A DNA stretch of 13,939 bases from NZQO01 sp964639255 (GTDB lineage Bacteria; Bacteroidota; Bacteroidia; Flavobacteriales; Flavobacteriaceae). The stretch is from assembly GCA_964639255.1 (NCBI GenBank), contig CAZXDP010000065.1, positions 1 to 13,939 of the forward strand, read 5' to 3'. This document shows positions 1 through 6,746 of this stretch, in pieces (within the stretch, counting starts at the first letter, position 1; the number at the start of each line of letters is the position of its first letter). A program made the position numbers and the translations under genes. The notes beneath the pieces are model-generated. The model was not told the origin of the DNA. It saw only the letters and a program-made list of their open reading frames with translations, and made no database searches.

Positions 1-828
1 CTTGATCTCCCGTTTCGATGTCTTTATACTGCCCGGTTCATCCGTATGGTGTTCTATTATTGATCTTGCATTGTATATTTTTACCATAAGCGTATCCTCC
101 CCATTGTGCAGCTCGCACCAAGCTGCAGGATAGGGAGAGAGCCCTCTTATCATAGCTACAATTTGCGAAGCCGGAAGGGTCCAATCGATACGCGTGTTGT
201 GAGGCCCTAACTTGGGTGCCTCCCTAAGATTGCTCACCTGGGTTTGGGGTTTGGCAACAGCGGTACCCGCAGCAATAGCGGCTACGGTTTCCACCACCAA
301 TTGGGCTCCCACCTCCATTAGGGTATCGTGCAGGCTGCCCGCGGTTTCCTCTTCAGCAATGGGAACCTCGCGCGATAACAAAATGGCACCGGTGTCGATG
401 GCCTCATCAATGAAAAAAGTTGTGACACCTGTAACGGTTTCATTATTGATAATTGCCCAATTAATGGGCGCGGCCCCACGGTATTGCGGTAACAGGCTGG
501 CATGAAGATTAAATGTGCCCAAGCGAGGCATGGCCCACACCACCTTTGGCAACATTCGGAAAGCCACTACTATTTGTAGATCGGCTTGCAAAGTTCGCAA
601 CTGCGACAAAAAGGCTTCGTCCTTTAAATTGGTGGGCTGCAAAACGGGAATTTCCTGTTTCAACGCGTATTCCTTTACCGCTGGCGCGGTTACTTTGCGG
701 CCCCGCCCAGAGGGTCTATCGGGAGCGGTAACCACGCCTACAATGGTGTGTTGGGTTTCCACTAATTTTTGGAGCACACCTACCGCAAAATCTGGGGTGC
801 CCATAAATACAATTCGTAGAGGGGTCAT
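1..828 (-). CDS. fmt: methionyl-tRNA formyltransferase, C-terminus cut by window edge
   Basis: Transfers a formyl group from 10-formyl-tetrahydrofolate to Met-tRNA(fMet) in the cytoplasm, producing the initiator tRNA. The frame is open from ATG at 828 to base 1, giving 276 residues; family members have about 315, so roughly 40 C-terminal residues lie outside. The start reads MTPLRIVFMGTPDFAV, the typical formyltransferase N-terminus. The folate-binding and catalytic segment FNLHASLLPQYRGAAP contains N107 and H109, and FFIDEAIDTG contains D145; these match the Asn-His-Asp catalytic set of the family. The start of the C-terminal tRNA-binding domain begins after about residue 205. The ATG overlaps the recQ stop codon (ATGA), so translation is probably coupled to recQ. 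The identification is firm; only the end is missing. Confidence 0.96.
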   Translation of the reverse strand, partial: MTPLRIVFMGTPDFAVGVLQKLVETQHTIVGVVTAPDRPSGRGRKVTAPAVKEYALKQEIPVLQPTNLKDEAFLSQLRTLQADLQIVVAFRMLPKVVWAMPRLGTFNLHASLLPQYRGAAPINWAIINNETVTGVTTFFIDEAIDTGAILLSREVPIAEEETAGSLHDTLMEVGAQLVVETVAAIAAGTAVAKPQTQVSNLREAPKLGPHNTRIDWTLPASQIVAMIRGLSPYPAAWCELHNGEDTLMVKIYNARSIIEHHTDEPGSIKTSKREIK

Positions 829-2723
829 ATTTGTTCGTATTGATTCTTGAAATTAAGCCGTACCTTTTTCCGTTCCATCAGCAAGCGAAGTACGTGCAGT
901 ATTTTTGGTTCGGCAAAAGTAAGGGTTTCTGCCAATTCCCTAGAGGTTCGGGCATTTTCTTCCAACAAGGCCGTAATCTGTTCGGCGATAAGTACTGTTT
1001 CCTTTTGGCTGGGTAGGCTCTGAGTGGTGGCGCACACCGAGCAAATTCCGCAAGGTTGCGCGGTAGTCTCCCCAAAATAAGATACCAATTGCACCATTCG
1101 GCATTCCTTGGTATTGTCTACATACCGCAGTACCGCAGCTACTTGGGCTTCCTTCTTCTGGTTAAGTTGGGTTACCTCGCGCGCCACTACGTTGATGGTT
1201 CGTTCGTCTTCCCTGGGCACCATAAAGGTTAGCGTGGCATCGGTTATCTTTAGTTCCAATTCAAGCAAGTCATCACGCTTCATGGTTTTCAGGGTATCAA
1301 TGACGGTGGAAACCGATTGTCCCGTTTTTTTGGCAATGAGGTCGAGATTTACCTTTGTGGGCATTTCAAAAATACCGCCATAGATGCGAAGAAGTGTTTT
1401 TCCTATGACCGAAGCCAATGCGTTGCGCTCAAAATACTGAAGTAACGTTCCGGTTGGCACCACAAATTGAACCATCGAATTTTGGCCAAATTCTCGCGAT
1501 AGCTGTACAATGCCTAACCTGTCTAGGGTTTGGAGTCCGTTATACACCCATAGAGTATTGAGTTGATAGGTTTGGCAAAACTCGGTTACATTAAAGCTGA
1601 AGCTGGTAAATTCGCCCTCTCCATACGATACTTGAAAATAAGTATTCAGTTTTCGATACAGTTTCTTTAGCTGCTTGGGCGTAGGCAATGCCTCTACAAA
1701 CTGTTTTCGTACCAGTTCCTTGTCGTATTCTTGGTAAAGCAGCACTGCTCTCGCAGGGTTGCCGTCCCTTCCCGCTCGTCCCGCCTCCTGAAAGTAACTC
1801 TCCATACTTTCAGGCAGCTGGGTATGAATTACATACCGAACGTGCGGATGGTCGATTCCCATCCCAAAGGCATTGGTGGCCACCATAGTGGTGAATGTCC
1901 CCTGTTTCCATGCCTCTAGCCGTTTCTTCTTTTCCGAAGGGGGGAGGCCGCCGTGAAAGTACGTACTGCGAATGCCCAAATGGTCCAATTGGTTGCTCGT
2001 TTCGATGGTCGCCTTCCTGCTGCGCACATAGACGATAGCCGATTGTGGATTTTCCTTTAGCAATTGTTCCATACGGTACAGCTTGTCTTCTTCCTTGAAT
2101 ACCTGGTACGATAGATTATCGCGCACAAAAGAAGCTTTGAAGACCGCCGGCAACTCCAAGTTGAGCGAGGCTATGGTGTCGTCTAGCACCTGAGGGGTGG
2201 CGGTAGCGGTAAGGGCTATAATGGGAACATATGGATGCAATTCCCGTAGTACCGTGATGTTTTTATACGCCGGCCGAAAATCGTTGCCCCACTGCGAAAT
2301 ACAGTGGGCTTCGTCTACGGCTATGAGATTGACGTTCATTTGCCGAATGGCCTCTTGCACCAATTCTTGTTGCAGGCGCTCTGGCGAGAGATAGAGAAAC
2401 TTATACTTCCCGAAGCGGGCATTGTCCAATAAGGTAACCAATTCGTCTGTAGTGATTCCCCCGGCAATGGCAAGTGCCTTAATACCCTTTTCCTTTAAAG
2501 CTGCCACCTGATCGCCCATTAGGGCCACCAAAGGAGATAGTACGATGCAAATGCCCGGCAACATCATGGCAGGCACTTGAAAGCAAACCGATTTGCCTCC
2601 GCCCGTAGGCAATAAGGCTACCGTGTCGCGTGCGTTTACAACAGACTGCACAATATCCTCCTGCAATTGTCTAAAGGAGGTATACCCCCAATAGTCGTGA
2701 AGGATTTGGTGCGCCGATTTCAC
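825..2723 (-). CDS. recQ: RecQ-family ATP-dependent DNA helicase with atypical C-terminal layout
   Basis: A superfamily 2, 3'-5' DNA helicase expected to act in recombination and repair. Visible motifs are Walker A TGGGKS (residues 40-45), DEAH (137-140) followed by CISQWGNDFR, TATAT (172-176), and motif VI QEAGRAGRDG (312-321). A four-cysteine zinc motif lies at C541, C558, C561 and C564. In E. coli-type RecQ that cluster follows motif VI by about 50 residues; here about 220 residues intervene, and only 68 residues follow it. Those 68 look like one helical or winged-helix segment, and I see no obvious HRDC domain. The length of 632 resembles a RecQ form common in Bacteroidota. The start codon is GTG, overlapping the upstream stop codon as GTGA; the stop overlaps the fmt start as ATGA. 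The helicase call is firm; equivalence to E. coli RecQ is less certain. Confidence 0.95.
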   Translation of the reverse strand: MKSAHQILHDYWGYTSFRQLQEDIVQSVVNARDTVALLPTGGGKSVCFQVPAMMLPGICIVLSPLVALMGDQVAALKEKGIKALAIAGGITTDELVTLLDNARFGKYKFLYLSPERLQQELVQEAIRQMNVNLIAVDEAHCISQWGNDFRPAYKNITVLRELHPYVPIIALTATATPQVLDDTIASLNLELPAVFKASFVRDNLSYQVFKEEDKLYRMEQLLKENPQSAIVYVRSRKATIETSNQLDHLGIRSTYFHGGLPPSEKKKRLEAWKQGTFTTMVATNAFGMGIDHPHVRYVIHTQLPESMESYFQEAGRAGRDGNPARAVLLYQEYDKELVRKQFVEALPTPKQLKKLYRKLNTYFQVSYGEGEFTSFSFNVTEFCQTYQLNTLWVYNGLQTLDRLGIVQLSREFGQNSMVQFVVPTGTLLQYFERNALASVIGKTLLRIYGGIFEMPTKVNLDLIAKKTGQSVSTVIDTLKTMKRDDLLELELKITDATLTFMVPREDERTINVVAREVTQLNQKKEAQVAAVLRYVDNTKECRMVQLVSYFGETTAQPCGICSVCATTQSLPSQKETVLIAEQITALLEENARTSRELAETLTFAEPKILHVLRLLMERKKVRLNFKNQYEQI

Positions 2724-3265
2724 GGGGCAGCAGCTATTGTTGAGAGTAAATGACTTACCCGTTCTGTTACAGTGCCTATGGGCAGCTCCTGTACATCATA
2801 CCCATATTTTGAATACCCATCGCGCAAAAAGGAATGTATTTTCTGGGCTTGTTCGAACGATTCGTACCGTTCATTGTCCTGGGTATAGATTTCTGGCCAG
2901 GGCGGGAGCAAGAACACTTCATCGTACCGGTGTGCTGTACATACTTTCGAGAAATGCTCGGGGTAGTGCGTGCCCACATAATCCATATAGGCAGTAACAT
3001 CTGGCAGTCCCCTATCGTAAAATAGCACGGGTTCACTAAAACTGCCGGCTTCGTGGTATTGCTCCAACCGTCCGTCGAGCAATTTCTCGCTAAAAAGGAT
3101 GGGATTGGTAAGGAACAATTGTTCGATGCCCTGTTGCTGTGCTTGCTGTATGACGTCTCTGGAGATTTCGTGCAGGCACTGGTAGCCCATCGATTCCAAA
3201 TGGGCGATAAGCGTTGTTTTGCCCGAGCCAGGGCCCCCGGTAATGACAATTCTTCTTGTTTCCAA
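2720..3265 (-). CDS. AAA_28-type P-loop NTPase/kinase-like protein
   Basis: A small cytoplasmic P-loop protein of 181 residues whose biological substrate is unknown. A Walker A motif GGPGSGKTT lies at residues 10-18, and a DRGLPD motif at 84-89 resembles the lid or substrate region of NadR-kinase-like and AAA_28 proteins. That family includes small kinases and uncharacterised ATPases. The proposed start is TTG at 3265: the upstream in-frame stop is at 3287-3289, no ATG or GTG lies between them, and TTG puts the first beta strand (RRIVITGG) right before the P-loop as expected. The gene is first in a minus-strand operon and overlaps recQ by 4 nt (GTGA). An exact TAnnTTTG -7 element sits about 16 nt upstream, which would give a very short leader. 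It could act with RecQ or only share its transcript. Confidence 0.88.
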   Translation of the reverse strand: METRRIVITGGPGSGKTTLIAHLESMGYQCLHEISRDVIQQAQQQGIEQLFLTNPILFSEKLLDGRLEQYHEAGSFSEPVLFYDRGLPDVTAYMDYVGTHYPEHFSKVCTAHRYDEVFLLPPWPEIYTQDNERYESFEQAQKIHSFLRDGYSKYGYDVQELPIGTVTERVSHLLSTIAAAP

Positions 3266-3281
3266 ACGGTATAGTTTTTGA

Positions 3282-3289
3282 CAAACTTA
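3282..3289 (-). promoter_or_regulatory. -7 element for the NTPase-recQ-fmt operon
   Basis: On the minus strand this reads TAAGTTTG, an exact match to the Bacteroidota -7 consensus TAnnTTTG. It lies 16 nt upstream of the TTG start at 3265. I did not find a convincing -33 TTTG at the usual distance of about 19 nt, so this is a half-site prediction. Confidence 0.45.
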
Positions 3290-3324
3290 AACAAAGTACG
3301 CCAATTTTATTGAACCCTAAAGTG

Positions 3325-3332
3325 TATCTTTG
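3325..3332 (+). promoter_or_regulatory. -7 element for the DUF493-DUF4290-murA block
   Basis: TATCTTTG matches the Bacteroidota -7 consensus TAnnTTTG exactly and ends 24 nt before the ATG at 3357. It forms a back-to-back pair with the minus-strand element at 3282-3289, explaining divergent transcription from this short intergenic gap. No clear -33 element was identified. Confidence 0.5.
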
Positions 3333-3356
3333 TGCCTGAAATGAGAGTAATGCGCT

Positions 3357-3647
3357 ATGGAACAAGATAAAAAAACCACCGAATTTTACAATCGGCTTCG
3401 CCAACAACTGGAAGAAGATACCTCGTGGCCCGCGCCCTATCTATACAAGTTCATCGTTCCTGCACAACTGGAGAAAATCGCAGAGATAGAGGCTATTTTC
3501 GATCGCACCGATGCTTTGATACAGACGCGCGATTCGAGCAAGGGCAATTACACCAGTGTTTCGGTAAAGGTAATGATGAAATCGCCAGATGCGGTCATTC
3601 AAAAATATATCGAAGTTTCGAGTGTAGAGGGTGTCATTTCCCTATAA
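3357..3647 (+). CDS. DUF493 (YbeD-like) family protein
   Basis: A 96-residue cytoplasmic protein resembling the DUF493/YbeD family (PF04359), small alpha/beta proteins with an ACT-like ferredoxin fold and no established enzymatic role. The sequence shows the expected pattern: an acidic N-terminal helix, then strand YLYKFIVPA, a helix around KIAEIEAIFD, strands around NYTSVSVKVMM, and a final helix PDAVIQKYIEVSSVEGVISL. The length is typical for the family. The ATG at 3357 is supported by an exact -7 element 24 nt upstream. It is the first gene of a plus-strand block leading to murA. The family's link to lipoylation comes from E. coli gene neighbourhood and is not visible here, so no function is assigned. 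Confidence 0.87.
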   Translation: MEQDKKTTEFYNRLRQQLEEDTSWPAPYLYKFIVPAQLEKIAEIEAIFDRTDALIQTRDSSKGNYTSVSVKVMMKSPDAVIQKYIEVSSVEGVISL

Positions 3648-3710
3648 ATTTAGTATTTTGCAGGTCACATTTACTTCAGAAGTATACTTCCTAAAAATAG
3701 CACGCACATT

Positions 3711-4361
3711 TTGGTAGAAAATTTAGAGTACAATTCCGAACGTCCCCATTTGATCATTCCCGAATACGGACGCCACATACAGAAAATGATTGAACATACC
3801 GTGGGTATCGAAGATCGCGAAGAGCGCAACAAAAGCGCCAAGAGTATCATTGCGGTGATGGGCAACCTGAACCCGCACCTGCGCGATGTGCCCGATTTCC
3901 AACACAAGCTATGGGACCAGCTCATCATTATGAGCGATTTTAAGCTGGACGTAGATTCTCCCTTTCCGAAGCCGTCGCGCGAGGAGCTTTCCCAGCGTCC
4001 CGAGCCTTTGGACTATCCGCAGAACCACCCAAAATTTCGCTTTTACGGTAATAACATTAAGCGAATGATCGATGTGGCCAACAGTTGGGAAGAGGGCGAC
4101 AAGAAAGAGGGGCTTATTTTGACCATTGCCAACCATATGAAGAAGAGCTACCTAAACTGGAACAAGGATGCCGTCGAGGACGACGTTATCTTTGAGCATC
4201 TCTTCGAGCTTTCCGGTGGTAAAATAAACTTAAAACACGGGGAGGAAGATTTGAGCGAAGCCAAAGATTTGATGAAGAACAAAAAGCGCTTTGCCAATAC
4301 CAACTCTACCAACACCGGCAAGAAAAACTACAAAGGCGGACGCAGCCGCAAACGCTACTAA
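3711..4361 (+). CDS. DUF4290 domain-containing protein
   Basis: A 216-residue protein recognised as DUF4290 (PF14123), a family largely confined to Bacteroidota and of unknown function. The diagnostic start is LEYNSERPHLIIPEYGRHIQ, followed by an alpha-helical, charged body with no signal peptide or membrane segment, so it is probably cytoplasmic. The last 35 or so residues are low-complexity and strongly basic (KNKKR, then NTGKKNYKGGRSRKRY), a tail that could bind nucleic acid or ribosomes; that is inference. The start is TTG at 3711, because no ATG, GTG or TTG occurs in frame just upstream and the conserved domain begins immediately. It lies 63 nt after the DUF493 gene and 15 nt before murA, whose adjacency suggests co-transcription. 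Confidence 0.9.
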   Translation: MVENLEYNSERPHLIIPEYGRHIQKMIEHTVGIEDREERNKSAKSIIAVMGNLNPHLRDVPDFQHKLWDQLIIMSDFKLDVDSPFPKPSREELSQRPEPLDYPQNHPKFRFYGNNIKRMIDVANSWEEGDKKEGLILTIANHMKKSYLNWNKDAVEDDVIFEHLFELSGGKINLKHGEEDLSEAKDLMKNKKRFANTNSTNTGKKNYKGGRSRKRY

Positions 4362-4376
4362 AAGATACCGAAGCAA

Positions 4377-5690
4377 ATGGGAACATTTCAAATTGAGGGC
4401 GGGCACAAGCTGAAGGGCGAGATACATCCACAGGGCGCCAAGAACGAGGCCTTGCAAATTCTCTGTGCCGTACTATTGACCGATGAAGAGGTGGTTATCG
4501 AGAATATACCCGATATCCGCGATGTAAACAAACTCATCGATATTTTGCGGCATATGGGCGTTACCGTTACCCAACGGGAAAGAGGAACCTATTCTTTTAA
4601 GGCAGATTCCTTGGATTTGGGATATTTGGAATCAGATCTTTTCAAGCAGGAAGGCAGTTCGTTGCGCGGAAGCATTATGATCGTAGGACCCTTATTGGGC
4701 CGCTTCGGAAAGGGTTATATTCCACGTCCCGGGGGCGATAAGATTGGTCGTCGTAGGCTAGACACCCATTTTGAGGGTTTTATAAAGTTAGGGGCTACCT
4801 TTCGATATAATAAAGAAGAGCGATTTTATGGAGTGGAAGCTCCCGAGGGCCTAACCGGCACCTATATGCTGTTAGATCAGGCCTCTGTAACGGGTACGGC
4901 CAACATCGTTATGGCCGCGGTTTTGGCCAAGGGTGTAACGACCATTTACAATGCGGCCTGCGAGCCCTATTTACAGCAGCTTTGCAAGATGCTCAACGCT
5001 ATGGGCGCCAAGATAAGTGGTGTAGGGTCTAATCTTTTAACGATAGAGGGTGTAGAAAAACTAGGGGGCTGTCGCCACAAAATTCTACCAGACATGATTG
5101 AGATAGGAAGCTGGATAGGATTGGCTGCGATGACCCAAAGCGAGCTGACCATTAAAAATGTAAGTTGGGACAACCTTGGGCTCATTCCCGATACCTTTCG
5201 GAAACTGGGCATTACACTGGAAAAGAAGGGAGATGATATTTACATCCCATCGCAAGAAGAATACGAAATACAGGGATACATCGACGGCTCTATTTTAACC
5301 GTTGCCGATGCTCCTTGGCCTGGTTTCACGCCCGATTTACTCAGTATCGTGCTGGTGGTGTGTACACAGGCAAAGGGCAGTGTCCTAATTCACCAAAAAA
5401 TGTTCGAAAGTCGGTTGTTCTTTGTGGACAAGCTTATCGATATGGGAGCCAAAATAATCTTGTGCGACCCGCATCGAGCGACTGTAATAGGTCACAATTT
5501 TACCTCCACGCTTAAGGCAACCACGATGGTATCGCCCGATATTCGTGCGGGGATTTCCCTCTTAATCGCTGCACTTTCAGCCAAGGGCACCAGCACCATA
5601 CATAATATTGAGCAGATTGATAGGGGCTACGAGCGCATAGACGAGCGCCTACAGGCCATTGGTGCAAAAATCACCCGATTGGAGGCATAA
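4377..5690 (+). CDS. murA: UDP-N-acetylglucosamine 1-carboxyvinyltransferase (MurA), Asp-type active site
   Basis: Catalyses the first committed step of peptidoglycan synthesis, transferring the enolpyruvyl group of phosphoenolpyruvate to UDP-GlcNAc in the cytoplasm. The 437 residues cover the whole EPSP-synthase-like fold (PF00275). K22 in QGAKNEA corresponds to the catalytic Lys of E. coli MurA, D320 in PGFTPDLL to its catalytic Asp, and R390 in SPDIRAG to the PEP-binding Arg. The mobile loop reads RPGGDKIGRRRLDTH: D121 (codon GAT at 4737-4739) stands where E. coli MurA has Cys115, the residue fosfomycin alkylates. Enzymes with Asp here are active and insensitive to fosfomycin in other bacteria. 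The gene follows the DUF4290 gene by 15 nt and ends directly at a terminator hairpin. Confidence 0.97.
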   Translation: MGTFQIEGGHKLKGEIHPQGAKNEALQILCAVLLTDEEVVIENIPDIRDVNKLIDILRHMGVTVTQRERGTYSFKADSLDLGYLESDLFKQEGSSLRGSIMIVGPLLGRFGKGYIPRPGGDKIGRRRLDTHFEGFIKLGATFRYNKEERFYGVEAPEGLTGTYMLLDQASVTGTANIVMAAVLAKGVTTIYNAACEPYLQQLCKMLNAMGAKISGVGSNLLTIEGVEKLGGCRHKILPDMIEIGSWIGLAAMTQSELTIKNVSWDNLGLIPDTFRKLGITLEKKGDDIYIPSQEEYEIQGYIDGSILTVADAPWPGFTPDLLSIVLVVCTQAKGSVLIHQKMFESRLFFVDKLIDMGAKIILCDPHRATVIGHNFTSTLKATTMVSPDIRAGISLLIAALSAKGTSTIHNIEQIDRGYERIDERLQAIGAKITRLEA

Positions 5691-5718
5691 AAAAAGCCTC
5701 AAAGGTCTGAGGCTTTTT
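5691..5718. terminator. bidirectional rho-independent terminator
   Basis: A perfect inverted repeat has arms AAAAAGCCTCA (5691-5701) and TGAGGCTTTTT (5708-5718) around a 6-nt loop. With A-tracts on the left and T-tracts on the right it can terminate transcription from both strands. It sits immediately after the murA stop and just before the end of the convergent minus-strand gene at 5726. Confidence 0.9.
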
Positions 5719-5725
5719 GTAGGGG

Positions 5726-6319
5726 CTATTTTTTCTTATTTATCTCGTCCTGAAGTTTGCGCCTCAGCTTTTGTTCGCGCTCCAAGGCTTTTTGTCGGTG
5801 TGTTTCAAGTTCTATTTCGGTTTCTGCCAATTTTAGCTGGGCTTCTTTGGTAACCGCATGGCTGTTTTTGAATTTGTAACCCAAAAAGGCGATGGCAACA
5901 AGGAGGATACCGATGAAGGTCCACATGAGGGTATTATAGGTTGCCTTTTCTGTAAGGATGCCCAAAATCTCGATTCCATTTTCCTTTTCCCTAGACTCCG
6001 CTAATTCCTCTTTCGTATTGCGCAGTTGTAAGGTAAGCGAATCGATGGTTTGGGCCTGCTCGCCCAATTCGGTCTGTGAACCGTCTATTCTACCTTCCAG
6101 CGAGGCGATGGTGTCCAAGATATTTTGCCGTAGCTTGTTTATCTTGAATTTCTTGATCACCTTGTAGTCTTGGTAATCGTTAGATTCGTCTACCACCTCC
6201 ATAAACTGACCTTCAATAGTGTTATCTGCCTGCGATGGTGTTACGGTGCCTTGCTCTTGAGCCGATAGGGATAGGGTACAGCTTAGCGCGAAAGCTAAAG
6301 TCCATAATGGTATTTTCAT
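5726..6319 (-). CDS. coiled-coil protein with signal peptide and one internal membrane segment
   Basis: I do not recognise a characterised family. The 197-residue protein begins with a signal peptide (MKIPLWTLAFALSCTLSLSA, probable cleavage before QEQG). Residues about 65-112 are heptad-like and charged, a membrane helix spans about 129-150 (LMWTFIGILLVAIAFLGYKF), and residues 155-197 form a second charged coiled coil ending in KKK. This predicts an outside N-terminal coiled coil and a cytoplasmic C-terminal one. The ATG at 6319 is preferred because it puts the signal peptide at the N-terminus; an in-frame ATG at 6355 would add 12 polar residues before it. Similar flavobacterial proteins are, from memory, sometimes labelled tRNA (guanine-N1)-methyltransferase; nothing in this sequence supports that. 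It is convergent with murA across a terminator. Confidence 0.82.
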   Translation of the reverse strand: MKIPLWTLAFALSCTLSLSAQEQGTVTPSQADNTIEGQFMEVVDESNDYQDYKVIKKFKINKLRQNILDTIASLEGRIDGSQTELGEQAQTIDSLTLQLRNTKEELAESREKENGIEILGILTEKATYNTLMWTFIGILLVAIAFLGYKFKNSHAVTKEAQLKLAETEIELETHRQKALEREQKLRRKLQDEINKKK

Positions 6320-6408
6320 AATTAGGGTATTAGGTTTGTTCGATTCCATAACCATGCAAGGGTATAAAAATTGTGCAAAATCCCCTAAAATTATGAACGA
6401 ATTTAATT

Positions 6409-6645
6409 TTATTTAACAGTTGCTGCACGTCTGTGGAGCACGTATTGAAGCGCGCCCGAAGGGCATTTGCGGATTTGTTTTACGATGCGTTTTGTATTGG
6501 CTGCATCCAAATCGATCCACGGAATGACCGAAGTCCGGAAAACTTCCGAAAGGCCATTGGCGCACTTTTCAGCGTGGATACATTTGCTCGGTTCGAACGT
6601 CACGGTAAGTTCACCGTTGGTGAACACATTTTTATACGATTCCAT
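6409..6645 (-). CDS. YjdI-like divergent 4Fe-4S mono-cluster protein
   Basis: A 78-residue protein of the divergent 4Fe-4S mono-cluster family (Fer4_19, PF06902; E. coli YjdI is a member), a probable small electron carrier or Fe-S-binding module. Visible Cys residues are C22 and C28 in KCIHAEKCANG and C61 in KCPSGAL, with the family-typical VIPWIDLD between them. The ATG at 6645 is chosen because family members begin just before a segment like YTNGELTV. An upstream in-frame ATG at 6705 would add 20 residues including one further Cys. It lies about 100 nt downstream of the photolyase stop on the same strand, so it may be the last gene of that operon or have its own promoter near the repeats at 6681-6717. 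Confidence 0.85.
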   Translation of the reverse strand: MESYKNVFTNGELTVTFEPSKCIHAEKCANGLSEVFRTSVIPWIDLDAANTKRIVKQIRKCPSGALQYVLHRRAATVK

Positions 6646-6680
6646 AAGCATACATTTGGGGTCTGTAACTACTTCTGTAT

Positions 6681-6717
6681 CAAAAACATCGATAAATATA
6701 TGCAAAAAATCGATAAA
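6681..6717. repeat. pair of imperfect 15-16 nt direct repeats
   Basis: CAAAAACATCGATAAA (6681-6696) and CAAAAAATCGATAAA (6703-6717) are two near-identical copies, offset by about two helical turns (22 nt), each containing the palindrome ATCGAT. They sit between the photolyase gene and the Fe-S protein gene, just upstream of the latter. The spacing would suit binding of a regulator to one DNA face, but AT-rich DNA makes chance resemblance possible. Confidence 0.45.
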
Positions 6718-6746
6718 GTGTCCTAAACAAAGAATATTCCTACAAA

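Noticed and set aside
212..850. Plus-strand frames over positions 212-850
   Set aside because: They lie antisense to fmt, whose catalytic Asn-His-Asp set and conserved loops are intact on the minus strand.
2776..3294. Open frame of 172 codons on the minus strand, in another frame over the P-loop NTPase gene
   Set aside because: It overlaps the NTPase in a shifted frame and lacks recognisable motifs, while the NTPase has Walker A and DRGLPD.
6275..6286. Lipoprotein signal (Cys14 in ALSCTLS) in the coiled-coil protein
   Set aside because: The residue three before Cys is Ala rather than the usual Leu, the Cys is early in the hydrophobic stretch, and a good type I cleavage site follows at SLSA-QEQ.
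6320..6355. ATG at 6355 as the start of the coiled-coil protein
   Set aside because: It would place 12 polar residues before an otherwise perfect signal peptide; ATG 6319 is the better start.
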